Shown here piece after piece: positions 1-10,239 of a stretch of 64,000 bases of DNA. The translations under genes were made by a program, and so were the position numbers. The notes beneath the pieces were generated by a model. That model was given only the letters and a program-made list of their open reading frames with translations. It did not search any database and was not told the DNA's origin. Numbering within the stretch: position 1 is the stretch's first letter; each line of letters starts with the position of its first letter. Source of the DNA: Rhyacichthys aspro (Eukaryota > Chordata > Actinopteri > Gobiiformes > Rhyacichthyidae); assembly GCA_036850595.1 (NCBI GenBank), contig CM072163.1, positions 2,962,595-3,026,594 of the forward strand, read 5' to 3'.

Positions 1-306
1 GTACACTGTGAATATACCCGCTGACACTCCGGAGCAGGACGGATGATTGAAGGATTAAAAGACACTACACACCCTCAACTTTCCTTTGGATGAGCTACTG
101 CTTTTGAAAGATAATGTAGTGTTTTTGACCTTTACTACCAAACTAGTTGAAGCTACTCAAGATATGTCTCTATGTCTTGATATATGAGTCGACACTATAT
201 CACAGTGAAGCATGGGGAGAGTTAACACGAGGAAAACTAATTACACTAAACTTGTGAAAAACAAACAGCACCAGAGACTGAATGAATGTGTGTTTTTTTC
301 TTAGAT

Positions 307-1004
307 CGTGTCAAACTCAAGGTCTGGGGTCCCTACAATACATTTAAGGTGAGGTCTCGTGTGTTTGAAAGATTTACAGGTTAGTTGGATTTGAACAGGT
401 TTTAGATGGATTTGAACAGATTTTAGATGGATTTGAACAGGTTTTAGATGGATTTGAACAGGTTTTAGATGGATTTGAGCAGGTTTTAAATGGATTTGGA
501 CAGGTTTAGATGGATTTGAAGAGGTTTTAGTTGGATTCGGACAGGTTTAGATGGATTTGAGAGGTTTTATTGGATTTAGAACAGGTTTAGTTGAATTTGA
601 AGAGTTTTAGTTGGATTTGAACAGGTTTTAGTTGAATTTGAGCAGGTTTTAGTTGAAACCGGTTAAAATCCATCTAAAATCTGTCAAAATCCATCTAAAA
701 CTGTCTCTAATCTAAAACCTGTCTTCAAATTCATCTAAAATCTGTTCAATCATATAAAACCTGTCCAAAATCCACCAAATGTAAAACTAAAAAAATCTGA
801 CTAAACCTGTCCACATCCATCTAAACTGTCCAAATCCATCTAAAACCAGTTTCCATGAAGGAGGAAGTGATTGTTTGTGTGTTAAGACTCAAATTAACAT
901 GAAATCACATTCAAAATTAATAAAAGCATTCCAAACCGTCACCATCTTACGTCCTCTGAGATTCTTACCTTTGCTGCCTCACCACATTCAGTTTCACACA
1001 ACTA
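307..1004 (-). mobile_element. Family H hAT-like non-autonomous element, copy A, element 1
   Basis: The element is in reverse orientation. It begins with CGTGTCAAACTCAAGG and ends near TTTCACACAACTA, degenerate forms of the family TIRs. The flanks CTTAGAT (300-306) and CTTCAGAT (1005-1012) could be an 8-bp target duplication with one base lost. The body is the 21-bp minisatellite, first in one orientation (about 370-655) and then inverted (about 656-855). Compared with the copy at 26379-27092 it has many single-base losses, probably low-quality sequence. There is no transposase. Confidence 0.65.
370..855. repeat. Inverted 21-bp minisatellite array, copy A
   Basis: Units of the type TTTTAGATGGATTTGAACAG run to about 655 and then change to the reverse-complement form (AAATCCATCTAAAACCTGTC). 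The array can fold into a long imperfect hairpin. It has many base losses compared with copy B. Confidence 0.85.
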
Positions 1005-1189
1005 CTTCAGATTAATGCAATCAATTCAACTCTGAGCAACATCAAAGCCACACTGTCCTTTTTTGATGTTGTGTTTGTTCTGCTTTTCACGAGCCATATA
1101 ACATAAGATATAATTCTCCAGTGTGCACCTCCTGCTAAAAAAAGCCATGTCAGCTTTAGAAGACCGCACATAAAGGAGTCAAAACAACC

Positions 1190-1500
1190 TCTCCCTTTGT
1201 GCTCTTTCTCCACCACCAGCTCCACCGGGCGGGGCAAACAAGCAAATCAATATCCATAATGGGGCTCTTCTAACGGCTCAACTTTATAATCGTGGAGGCG
1301 AGATGGAAGGCACCTGTTGGAGCTCACCGCCGCTGCGTTTGATGAGGCCATAAGGGAGAACAGGCGCTAAACAATAAAACACTGAAGGCCAATCTGGGTT
1401 TCCGCTGTTCCCATATGGAGTCTATACCCCCCGGCGCCGCTGACTCACTCGTCTAATGTCGGGCTTCTGGGTAATGGCCGTTGTGGAATAACATGTAATC
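1190..1500. promoter_or_regulatory. Candidate conserved non-coding block, copy A (B: 27280-27600)
   Basis: A moderately GC-rich block includes CAAATCAATATCCATAATGG and AACGGCTCAACTTTATAATC. Apart from probable consensus errors it matches copy B. The assignment rests on composition and low variation only. Confidence 0.25.
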
Positions 1501-1630
1501 TGGTGTACTGTACTGGAGCCGAGGGACTAAATGTAGAAGAAAAGATGCAGGAGAGTGATTGAAAGGAGCCACCGATGACAAGGAAGAGCTCTGGTGCATG
1601 TCTGTAAAGTGTTACTAAATGGTGTTAGAG

Positions 1631-2445
1631 CAGATCAGATCAAACTCTAAATGGTGAGGGGCTGGGAGAGTTAATACGAATCCTTTCAGAGGACGGAGAT
1701 GGTGGCATTTGGAAGCTTTTATTAAAATTTGAATGTGAGGTTTCATCTTCATTTGAGTCTAACAAAAGTTATCTTTAACCTTAGTTTCCTGCTTTTATGG
1801 AAACTGGTTTTGGTTAGATTTGAACAGGTTTTAAATGGTTTTGAAGAGGTTTTAGATGTATTTGAATAGGTTTTAGTTGGATCTTAACAGGTTTTAGATG
1901 GATTTGAACAGGCTTTAAATGGATTTGAACAGGTTTTAGTTGAATTTCAACAGGTTTTAGTTGAATTTGAAGAGGTTTTAGTTGAATTTGAACCGGTTTT
2001 AGTTGAATTTACGAAGAGGTTTTAGTTGGATTTGAACAGGTTTTAGTTAGATTTGAACAGGTTTTAGTTGAATTTGAACAGGTTTTAGTTGGATTTGAAC
2101 AGACTTTAGTTGAATTTGAACAGATTTTAGTTGAATTTGAACAGGTTTTAGTTGGATTTGAACAGGTTTTAGTTGGATTTGAACAGCTTTTAGTCAGATG
2201 TGTAACAGGTTTGAAATCCAATTAAAACAGGTTTTAGTTGATTTGAACAAGTTTCAGTTGAATCTGAACAGGTTGTAGATGGATTTGAACAGGTTTTATT
2301 TGGATTTGAACAGGTTTTAGATGGATTCTAATAGGTTTTATTTATCTTTGTAGCAAAAACCAAATCCATCTAAAACCTGTTCCAATCCAGTTAAAACCTA
2401 GTACCAGAAACATCACCTTCTAAATGCATTAAAGAGCTTGAAAGG
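1631..2445 (+). mobile_element. Family H hAT-like non-autonomous element, copy A, element 2
   Basis: The left end CAGATCAGATCAAACTC leads into the shared left segment (GGTGAGGGGC, then ATCCTTTCAGAGGACGGAGA, then TTGGAAGCTTTTATT). A forward 21-bp array follows from about 1805 to 2340, then one or two inverted units (2356-2400) and the shared right segment ACATCACCTTCTAAATGCAT. The right TIR is missing or decayed, so the right limit is approximate. Confidence 0.7.
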
Positions 2446-2954
2446 TGAGTATTAGACCAAATTCTAAAAACGATCTTTATCCTGATCTGTTTTTCTGACA
2501 TTTTCCTCCCTTCCTTATATTTCTGAACCCTGGTTCCGTACAGTCTCTGGTTCAGTTTGTTTTCCAGCCTTTTCCCCGACGGCTTCACGTATGACACTCA
2601 GCGACCGCGCTCCGGGCTCGAGTAAACAACACGCCGCCGCTTCAGATGCTGCTCACATCCAGCTTCAGCGGGAACGACGACAGGGTCCCGCTGTAGCCTC
2701 CACATTCGGATGGAGCTCACATCCTCCACAGCGGCATCCGTCACGTCTACGAACCGTGTGGTGTCTCTGTTAGATGTTTGTGCAATGGCTTCTGCAGCAG
2801 CTTTCTCTGTAACTCGACAATAACACCCAATAATACACATCTCTAGAGGAAATAACAATCTCAGCAGGGCCTCTTTAGACCCAGAGTTACAGTTTGTCCT
2901 CACTTTCTGGGTAAATGTGGCCAGTTTGTCGTTATATTCATTTTGAGTCCGCAT
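2391..2954 (-). other. Unrecognised open frame with one in-frame TGA, copy A
   Basis: On the minus strand a frame opens at 2954 (MRTQNEYNDKLATFTQKV), runs 118 codons to a TGA at 2598-2600, and continues in the same frame for 68 more codons (VSYVKPSGKRLENKLNQR) into the edge of a family H element. I recognise no domain. The three base differences from copy B that fall in the 118-codon part all change the amino acid (Arg/Trp, Phe/Leu, Pro/Leu), which does not suggest selection on a protein. It may be an old exon or pseudogene, or a GC-richer non-coding block open by chance. Confidence 0.3.
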
Positions 2955-3005
2955 TCACCTTTCTCCAGTGTTTTATAATAATTCTCTCTGATATAAATGC
3001 ATCAT

Positions 3006-3425
3006 AAAAAGTCTATTTCCTGATTTTTTTACTGTTACATTTAGTTTTTCAGTGTAATCCCCAAAGTTTATTGTAACAGCAATTATATGTGAAAAAATGA
3101 GACCTTAAAACGTGATCTAGTCTTTATAATTAAGGATTTTAATAGAAATAAGGGGATTTTAACCAATCACAGCTCACTTCAGGTAAAAAGGAGCGCTCCC
3201 ATTGGTCGACACAATGAAGAAACAAGGAAATAAACCAAGGAAATGGATTATTCTGTTGGAAATACGTCTTATTTTACAGAGAAACAGCTCAAAAAAGAGA
3301 AAAATAGAGAAAACAGCAGCAAAAACAGTAAACTCCAAAGATAAAAGTTTAAAATCTGCACTAAACTTTGATTTAATGTAACGTATGAGTATTTTGTGGT
3401 GAAAAATTAGTCCGGTTTTTACTTT
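3006..3425 (-). mobile_element. Family T MITE, copy A, element 1 (partial)
   Basis: The outer end AAAAGTCTATTTCCTGATTT matches the reverse complement of the right end of 4386-4983. The body includes the GGAGCGCTCC palindrome with an adjoining CATTGG (3190-3205) and AAATACGTCTTATTTTACAG. Similarity to the full element stops near 3425, so about 180 bp are missing. With 4386-4983 it forms an inverted pair around a ~1 kb spacer. Confidence 0.7.
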
Positions 3426-3869
3426 AGGACTGAAGAGGAACCTTCTAACCATCCATCACTCACTATATATAAGCTGTATTACATTTTGCATTAAAGGAGC
3501 ACTATCTAACTTATTTAACTGTGTAGCTAGTAATGCTAACTCCTGTATAACAATAAAAAGGATAATTTATTTACTTAGTTTAGCATTAATAAAATTGCTT
3601 TGTAGTGTGTAAATCTTTTGTAAATGAGAATCATACAAAACCAGAACAATTTTGAAGCCAGTAATTGTTATTATTTGTTTATTTTTTACTTTATTGAGGT
3701 CAACTTTTAAGCGTTTACATTATATTCTTGGGTTAAATGATAAATTCCACTTCTGATGACTCTGTTTATATAACTCATCTATTGTCCTGTGTATAAATAA
3801 GACTCGTCCCTGTGACTGGGATCAGATCAGATTCTGTTTGTCCTCTTTTATATCCGTCTACATGATCCG

Positions 3870-4155
3870 TCGGTGCTTCGGGGGGTCACCGGTGTAAACA
3901 GCGACACTGTGAAGGTGAGGCTGTGTGCAGGTGGACTCGGGATCTCATTTCCTTTCACCGAGACAGAAAATCAAGCCACCATTAACCCCATAGTGAACCA
4001 GCTATGTCCACTTTACAACTTAATTAACAGAGGAGCAGGGATCAGCGGCGATCAATTTGTGCCTAACGCCTCCTCCGTGACCCTCGGGGCAGAGAGCAGC
4101 CGTCTACGGGGATCGATCCACCCCAGACATCTGCTCAAAACTACAAACAAGTGAT
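3870..4155. promoter_or_regulatory. Candidate conserved non-coding block between inverted MITEs, copy A
   Basis: About 280 bp of GC-richer sequence (including TTAATTAACAGAGGAGCAGG and GGCGATCAATTTGTGCCTAA) is nearly invariant between copies. It lies in the spacer of the inverted family T pair. A 93-codon frame spans it in both copies but matches nothing I know and lacks splice signals, so a regulatory element is the likelier reading. Confidence 0.3.
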
Positions 4156-4385
4156 TATATCTGACATGTTCTGGTCATAGCCCCAATAAATACATTTGTA
4201 AAACAGGAATATTTACATTTAAAGGCACGTCATAATGGAATTGTTTTCAGTTTAGCCAGATTTTCTTGAGTTTTAACGGTTATTTCTTTTCTAATGTGAG
4301 CTTTACTTTGCTACACATGTAAGACAATGAGGAAAATTGTGAAATATAGCTAGAATACAGTCTCTGTGTGTAGATCCACATGCTT

Positions 4386-4983
4386 TTAAAGCTACAGAAC
4401 CTGATTTTGTTTTGTTTTTTTGTCCCGTTCTGAGACTCCACTCTCCTCCAAAAGCAGTAGTAACCTTTCCTGCTTCTTATATTAAAAAAAAGAGGTCAAA
4501 CCGGACCAATTATTCACCACAAAATACTAATATGTTACATTAAATTGAAGTTTAGAGCTGATCTGAAACTTTTATCTTTGGAGTTTATTGTTGTAGACTG
4601 TAGTGATCCTGGAATTATCTCATTTATCCATGTTTCATTTGCTGCTCGTTTCTCTATTTTTATCTTTTTTGAGCTGTTTCTCTGTAAAATAAGACGTATT
4701 TCCAACAGAATAACACATTTCCTTGGTTTATTTCCTTGTTCCTTCGTTGTTGACATCAGTGTCGACCAATGGGAGCGCTCCTTTTTACCTGAAGTGAGCT
4801 GTGATTGGACAAAATCCTGCTGTGGGCTGATCATTCTCATCTATTAAAATCCTTAATTATAAAGACTAGATCACGTCTTAAGGTCTCATTTTTTCACAGA
4901 TGATTCCTTTTACAATAAACTTTAGGTGATTACACTGAAAAACTAAATGCAACAGTAAAAAAAATCAGGAAATGGACTTTTAA
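4386..4983 (+). mobile_element. Family T MITE, copy A, element 2 (full length)
   Basis: This 598-bp element is bounded by TTAA on both sides. The left end is TTAAAGCTACAGAACCTGAT; the right end, read inward, is TTAAAAGTCCATTTCCTGAT. They form imperfect inverted repeats of about 23 bp. TTAA ends suggest, but do not prove, a piggyBac-type or similar source. The body carries CCAATGG then GAGCGCTCC (4766-4781). The open frames inside it lack any transposase features. Confidence 0.7.
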
Positions 4984-6672
4984 AGGAGTCTGGATAGAAA
5001 TCCTGCAAATCTCTAACAATTGAAAGGCAACAAACAGAAACATGTCAAGGTCAGCACATTATGAGGATTTTCTGTTAAATTGTTTGTATTTTTTTCATTG
5101 CATGCTAATATAGGTCTTGCCACTGTGTTTTTATCAACACACATCAAACCAAATGTGTTTTTATTGCACATCTATGTCCTTATTGAACAATGTGTTTGGA
5201 TTGCTTTCTGCCTGTATTTTCACAATTCACTCTTTTGTTTATTTATTTTTTGGAAGGATGTGTTCAGCCACAGCTCACTCTTATTCAGTGCGTATAAATG
5301 AAAAACCACTAAAACCTAGGCTTCGTCTTCAAGTTCAGTTTAAATCAAGACAAAAGCTCTTGGTCCTGAAGCCAGCTTTTGTTTCTTGGCCTCATTTGTT
5401 ACTTGTCCATGAAAAAAAAAACCATTTAAACGCACAAGAAAAGAGCAGTGTTGACATTGAGGCTAAAAAAACACACATTATTTCTAAAGTATTTAATTAA
5501 AGCTTGTGTATGTTTGAATTAAAACGGTGTAAAAGGCTTAATTACTGCATCAAAGTGGGCCTCTCTGTCCTGAATGCTAAGAGCACACAGAGCAGTGGTC
5601 CCAGTGTTAGCGTTGGCCCGAGCGGTGGGAGGCCTGGCAGCGAGTCCGGGGCCTGGCACGCTCCCCGACCCCTGGCATATGGCTCCTGTACCCGGCCTGC
5701 TGGTGCGTTTGTCGCTCTGTGACCCGGACGGCAGTCGGAGGAAGGTCTGAACGAGCGCCGCTTCGCAAACTCACAAGTAAGACATGTCTTCTCTAACCTC
5801 GGAAACTCTCAGTCTCCCATGAATTATGGATCTGCTGCAAATGCTAACAATGCTCTGAAGCTGTAGCCGGAAAAAAAACTCACTTTGCCAATTCACGAAA
5901 GCTCAGACGCCGTATTAAACTTTAATTCTTATTACTTTGAGCTTCAGGAAAGACAGGAGACAATCTGAGCAGACAGTTGTGCAAATGTTGAATGGATTCT
6001 CTTGCATTGGGTTCTGTGTTCTTATTCCAAGTAAAAGTTTTCATTCTGTCTCTGAATCCATATGTCTCAGTGAAATACAAATGTCATTGTATTTTGACAA
6101 TGGAGCTTCTCTTAATTCTGTCCAATGTGTCCACTTTTAGATTAACAAAAGAAGCAGCCATTTTTTCGACACAGGAGACAGTTACTTGTGATTTAACAGC
6201 TTAGTTTTACTGATTTATGAGGAAATTCAATAATTATTTTGGTGATATTTAGGACATTTTTGCTTTTATAATAAACTGTAAAATGTTTGACGCCTGATGT
6301 GTTGTTTGTGTTTTACTGTAATTAAAATCTACTTTATGAGATTTGTAAATCATTGCATTCTGTTTTTATTTACAGTTTACACAGTGTCCCAACTTTTTCA
6401 GATTTGGGTTTGCATCTAGTTTTTGGCGTTTGAGTAGCTTTTGTAATAATACATATATAACTAGTGAATAAGAGACTGGTATTTGATGCGTCATTACAGC
6501 GAACCTCGTCCAAAATAAGACATTACCGCTGACATTTAAAAGAAAAGACTATGCAGTTCATTGTTTCTTAGAAAGTGACATTCAGAGAAGTCCACCTCAG
6601 CCTTTTCGAGCCACTGAGTCAAGAAACGATACTTCTGGGAAAAAGAAAGCCGTCATCAACGCGTTTTCTCAC
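4984..6672. other. grik2 intron 3 part nearest exon 3, copy A
   Basis: There are AT-rich stretches plus a GC-richer patch at about 5560-5780 (GCCCGAGCGGTGGGAGGCC). Short frames differ between copies through small indels. No exon was recognised. The copy B counterpart is 31070-32755. Confidence 0.5.
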
Positions 6673-6930
6673 CTGTGCTGTCGTCGTACACCACCGTCAC
6701 CGTCTTCCATTTGAAGAAGTGCACCAGGTCGAGGATGGCCCGGCTCAGAGACGAGAAGTCCGGGTACAGACTGACGTAGAACACGTCCCTGTTGTCGGAC
6801 ACCTGGTGCTTCCACTTGGTCTGGATGTGAGGGACCCCCAGAGCGTTACAGATGGACTGGACCGCGTTGGCCGAGGAGCTGTGGGACGGACCGAAGATGG
6901 CCGCCACGCCCAGAGAGAGCTGGTCACAGG
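6673..6930 (-). CDS. grik2: grik2 exon 3, copy A (kainate receptor GluK2, partial)
   Basis: This 258-bp internal exon continues the amino-terminal domain that mediates subunit assembly. On the minus strand it follows the acceptor CTCCTTGTTTTCAG, starts with CC (completing the Ala codon begun by exon 2), and reads CDQLSLGVAAIFGPSHSS, then SICNALGVPHIQTKWKH, ending VVYDDST plus one G of a Gly codon before GTGAGA. The Cys of CDQ is at the place of a conserved domain cysteine of kainate receptors. It corresponds to about residues 95-181 of mammalian GluK2 and is closer to GRIK2 than GRIK1 or GRIK3 (AIFGPSHSSSANAV, SDNRDVFYVSLYPDFSSLS). Intron 2 between the exons is 3309 bp. The next exon, expected at lower coordinates, was not seen in 1-6672. 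Confidence 0.94.
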
Positions 6931-7361
6931 CTGAAAACAAGGAGAGGAGACCATAAGGAGGCTGTTCTCTGTGATGAGTGTGGCACAAGAACTAAAAATG
7001 AGCTTTTAATATTAATATCCATGAATTCAGACCTAAAAAACGTCTTTTTATTCACCTGTTTTTATCTATTTGTTCATATTAGGAACTGTTTTTTATTATC
7101 ACTTTCAATTTTAAATATTTTATAGTCCATTACACATATCACATTATATTATATGTATATTTTATTTATTAAAATTAAAGCTCTATAATTTTGTTGTATC
7201 CTGTATACAATGACAATAAAGCATTCTATTCTATTTTATTCTATTAAAAATCATGACTAAAAGAATAGATTTAAAACAGAACATTAAAAGTCCACAATAA
7301 AAGCCAAAATATCAAACCAGTATTGAAATTAAATGCAAAATTAATTAAAGAAACTGGAAAG

Positions 7362-7660
7362 TTAAACGGGAAGTATGCAATTTTTTTGAACATGAGGGAA
7401 ACAAATGTTTATTCACCTAAAAGCTTATAGTAATAGGAAGCTAAACTACGCTTTATTATTAAGAATTTTAATAGATTTTGAGAATTTTCTAAAGCTTTGT
7501 CCAATCACAGCTCACTTCAGGAAAAAGGAGCGCTCCCATTGGTCGACACCGACGTCAACAAGGAAGTAATGGCTGTCGATAAAGCTGGGAAAGTTTATAT
7601 TCGGTGCTGAAAACATCTTTTAACGCAGCAAAACAGCACAAAAAATGTATAAAAACAAGA
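7362..7660 (-). mobile_element. Family T MITE, copy A, element 3 (diverged)
   Basis: It contains TCCAATCACAGCTCACTTCA and the GGAGCGCTCC palindrome with CATTGGTCGAC (7527-7547), in the same orientation as 3006-3425. It lies in intron 2 about 430 bp from exon 3. TTAA at 7362 may be the outer end; the other end is unclear. Confidence 0.6.
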
Positions 7661-7689
7661 AAGAAAAGGATGCAACATGAAATGGCGAT

Positions 7690-8165
7690 AAATATTGTTA
7701 ATTTAATCACACATAAAGGTCATTTTTAGTTTGTTCACACTAAAAACACATGAAAAACAACCGCACATCTTCATATGCACATAGCAGTACCCTCTAATGA
7801 TGTTATTTGATATCGGTGAGCTCGCTAAATCACTGAGACAGGATATAATGGCCTGTAATTGATAAGAGACTTGAAATGTCAGCTTGATGCACACACAAAA
7901 CTGATAGATTATAGCACTTTATTGGCTGTCTCTGGAGGCCAAACAGGTCTTTGAATTACTGCCGCTGAGTCATTACCTGGAACCAATCAATTCCCTGTGT
8001 TTACGTTTGAAGTGCTCAGCCATTTCTCTCCCGCCTGATTATAATTGTCACAACATTAACCACTGCAGCTCACAATCTACGGACGGGGAGCGTATTTACG
8101 ATGCAAAACAGATACGATATATGTGCCCACGCATTCAGTACGAACCAGAGGCAGCAGAAGACTTC
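7690..8165. promoter_or_regulatory. Candidate intronic enhancer block in intron 2, copy A
   Basis: About 475 bp with almost no difference from copy B contains several TAAT-type homeodomain-like sites (GCCTGTAATTGATAAGAG, CTGATTATAATTGTCACAAC). It sits between a MITE and a hAT-like element that do vary. Enhancer function is inferred only. Confidence 0.3.
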
Positions 8166-8787
8166 TCAGCCCCAGCAACTGATGTATTTTAGCATATTTA
8201 CATTTAGAAATAGATATCTTTAACCATTAGAGGAGGTTACCCAGGATAATCCCTCCAGAGGAAATAAAAGTGTGTTTGCAAAGTGTGTTTTTGGTGTGTT
8301 CTGGCTTCAGTCTTAATTATTTGAGTCAATATAAAGGGCAGATAAAGGGCACCGGGATGTGTTTCTAACTATAACCAGGTGTAGTTCTTAAAGGAGCAGA
8401 GTGCACAATATTGTCAAACGTTTCCAGAATTAGAAAAAGTACTCTTTGCAAATGGAGAGAGTCATTTTAGTTCAATTACTTCCTGTTTCAAAGCTGACGA
8501 ACTAAGCACTGCTGAAGTCCACTAGTGTTTCTACTTGACCTTATTTAGTGAAGGTTTAGAGCATTAATTAAACTAATTTTTCACCATGACTCATATAATT
8601 CAGCTCAAATGCTCTTAATTGTACACTTTATCACCAAATGTCTCCTAAAAGGGGTAAAAGCTACTTTACGAAACATTTTCACAGAGAAGTTAGTACAAGT
8701 TTGGAAGAAAAATAACAAAAAACATGTCTTCTTTTAGTGTATTTTGTACAAATACGACTCTGTTAGGATCCAGTGTCCAGTCTATTT

Positions 8788-9437
8788 CAGAGGTGTCAAA
8801 CTCAAAGTGGTGAGGGGCCGCAATAGTCAATAATAATCCTTTCAGGGGCCGAAGATGGAGATTAAATTTTGAGAAATTGTATCTTGAACAGGTTTTAGTT
8901 GGATTTGAACAGGTTTTAGTCAGATTTGGACAGATTTTAATTGGATTCAAACAAGTTTTAGTTGGATTTGAACAGGTTTTAGTCAGATTTGGACAGATTT
9001 TAATTGGATTCAAACAAGTTTTAGTTGGATTTGAACAGGTTTTAGTCAGATTTGGACAGATTTTAATTGGATTCAAACAAGTTTTAGTTGGATTTGAACA
9101 TGTTTTAGTCAGATTTGGACAGATTTTAATTGGATTTGAACAAGTTTTAGTCAGATTTGGACAGTATTTGTTGGATTTTAACTGATTTTAGTTGAATTTG
9201 AACAGGATTTAGTTGGATTTGAACTGGTTTAGTCCAATTTTAACAGGTTTAGGTGGATTTAAACAGGTTGTAATAGGAAGTGGTAGGTTAATCTTTGTAG
9301 CAAAAATCAAAACCATCTAAAACCTGTTTGAATTTAACCTAATGCCAAAAATATAAACTACTAAATGAATTGAAGGGCCACATAAAACAGTGCAAAGGGC
9401 CGCATTTGGCCCCCGGGCCTTGAGTTTGACGTTTGTG
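8788..9437 (+). mobile_element. Family H hAT-like non-autonomous element, copy A, element 3 (best ends)
   Basis: This is the clearest member of the family, 650 bp long. It starts CAGAGGTGTCAAACTCAAAG and ends CTTGAGTTTGACGTTTGTG, an imperfect TIR pair. It is flanked by a perfect 8-bp duplication, GTCTATTT, at 8780-8787 and 9438-9445. An 8-bp duplication with CAG-type ends is characteristic of hAT transposons. Next to the ends are GGGGCCGCAA and GGGCCGCATTTGGCCC segments, seen in many non-autonomous fish and mammal hAT elements. The middle (about 8884-9280) is the forward 21-bp array in a higher-order pattern of about 63 bp, followed by one inverted unit. There is no transposase. Confidence 0.85.
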
Positions 9438-9882
9438 GTCTATTTACTCCCTCTGTTTGAGCCGTAATGTACCGCGTCAGTGAGATAGACATGATTCTAC
9501 CAAACTCATGTCTAAAAAACATTATATAATGATGCAAATATATATTTTGAGGCTAAAAGTTACTCAGGGCTGTTTTAATATAAATGATTTTTGGGATTTC
9601 TGGAGGAATAAACTTTAACGTCTCCCGTAGAAACCTGTTGGAGAAGCTTTTGATGAAAAAAGTAATTTGTGAATAAGCCAACAGACATTAGATTTAAAGG
9701 TTAAAGCTGAGTATTCTCAATATATCCACCGTTATGATTCCAAAAGAAGCTTTGAAAGTGTATTACTGCTTCACATACAGTACAGTAACTGAGCAAAATG
9801 GGCTTTAATAACAGTGTTGGGTGTTTATTAAATCTAAAAATACTGACTATGAATTGAGATCCATGTTAAAAGTTTTAATCTA

Positions 9883-10231
9883 GTGTTTTCAAGGTTGTAA
9901 AAGAATTGAATTTTGGATAAAGTGCTTGAAAGTGCTTGAAATTCTGATTGTTAAGAGTAATTTTCTTCTTAAATAATAATAATCCTTCCATAAAAAGAGA
10001 CCAAACTTAAACTTCATTGAATAAATTAACATCTTTTTGATCAGACAAGTTTCATTTTGGGTGAACTATCCCTTGTCGTGCTCCAAAGTATTCAACAATT
10101 TAAACAATTTATGCCACAATGGATTTAAATGTGAAAAAATACACACAGTATATGTCGACATGTAATTTACTGCAGTTGTAAGGTGCTTAAAAACATGAAA
10201 ACACACCTTGAAAGTGCTTGAAAAGTGCTGG
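9883..10231. repeat. GTGCTTGAAA-type interspersed repeat beside exon 2 donor, copy A
   Basis: Clusters of AAAGTGCTTGAAA at both ends bracket about 300 bp. The left part has GTGTTTTCAAGGTTGTAAAA and TTTTGGATAAAGTGCTTGA; the right part has ACCTTGAAAGTGCTTGAAAA. It resembles a common fish dispersed repeat. Its right edge lies about 7 bases from the exon 2 splice donor at 10238-10239. Confidence 0.5.
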
Positions 10232-10239
10232 AGTCTTAC

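Larger units (their letters stand above)
6931..10239 (-). other. grik2: grik2 intron 2, copy A
   Basis: This intron lies between exon 2 (donor GTAAGA) and exon 3 (acceptor TTTTCAG). It holds a family T MITE (7362-7660), a low-variation block (7690-8165), a hAT-like element with minisatellite (8788-9437) and a GTGCTTGAAA-type repeat reaching to within about 7 bases of the exon 2 donor. Nothing coding was recognised. Confidence 0.85.

Noticed and set aside
3873..4154. 93-codon frame identical in both copies
   Set aside because: No recognisable domain, no flanking splice signals and a chance-length frame in a GC-richer block. Identity between copies also holds for non-coding sequence nearby. 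Treated as a possible regulatory block.
1..6672. grik2 exon 4 in the sequence left of exon 3
   Set aside because: No minus-strand frame resembling the next amino-terminal-domain segment was found in 1-6672 or in 26066-32755.
6575..6934. 119-codon plus-strand frame across grik2 exon 3 (also 32658-33017)
   Set aside because: It is the antisense shadow of the real exon on the minus strand.
8690..9185. Long open frames on both strands with heptapeptide repeats (NPTKTCS-like and GFEQVLV-like), also at 2009-2221, 26416-26758, 28106-28342 and 34851-35207
   Set aside because: They are produced by the 21-bp minisatellite, whose length is a multiple of three. They are open on both strands, end where the array ends and vary with unit number.
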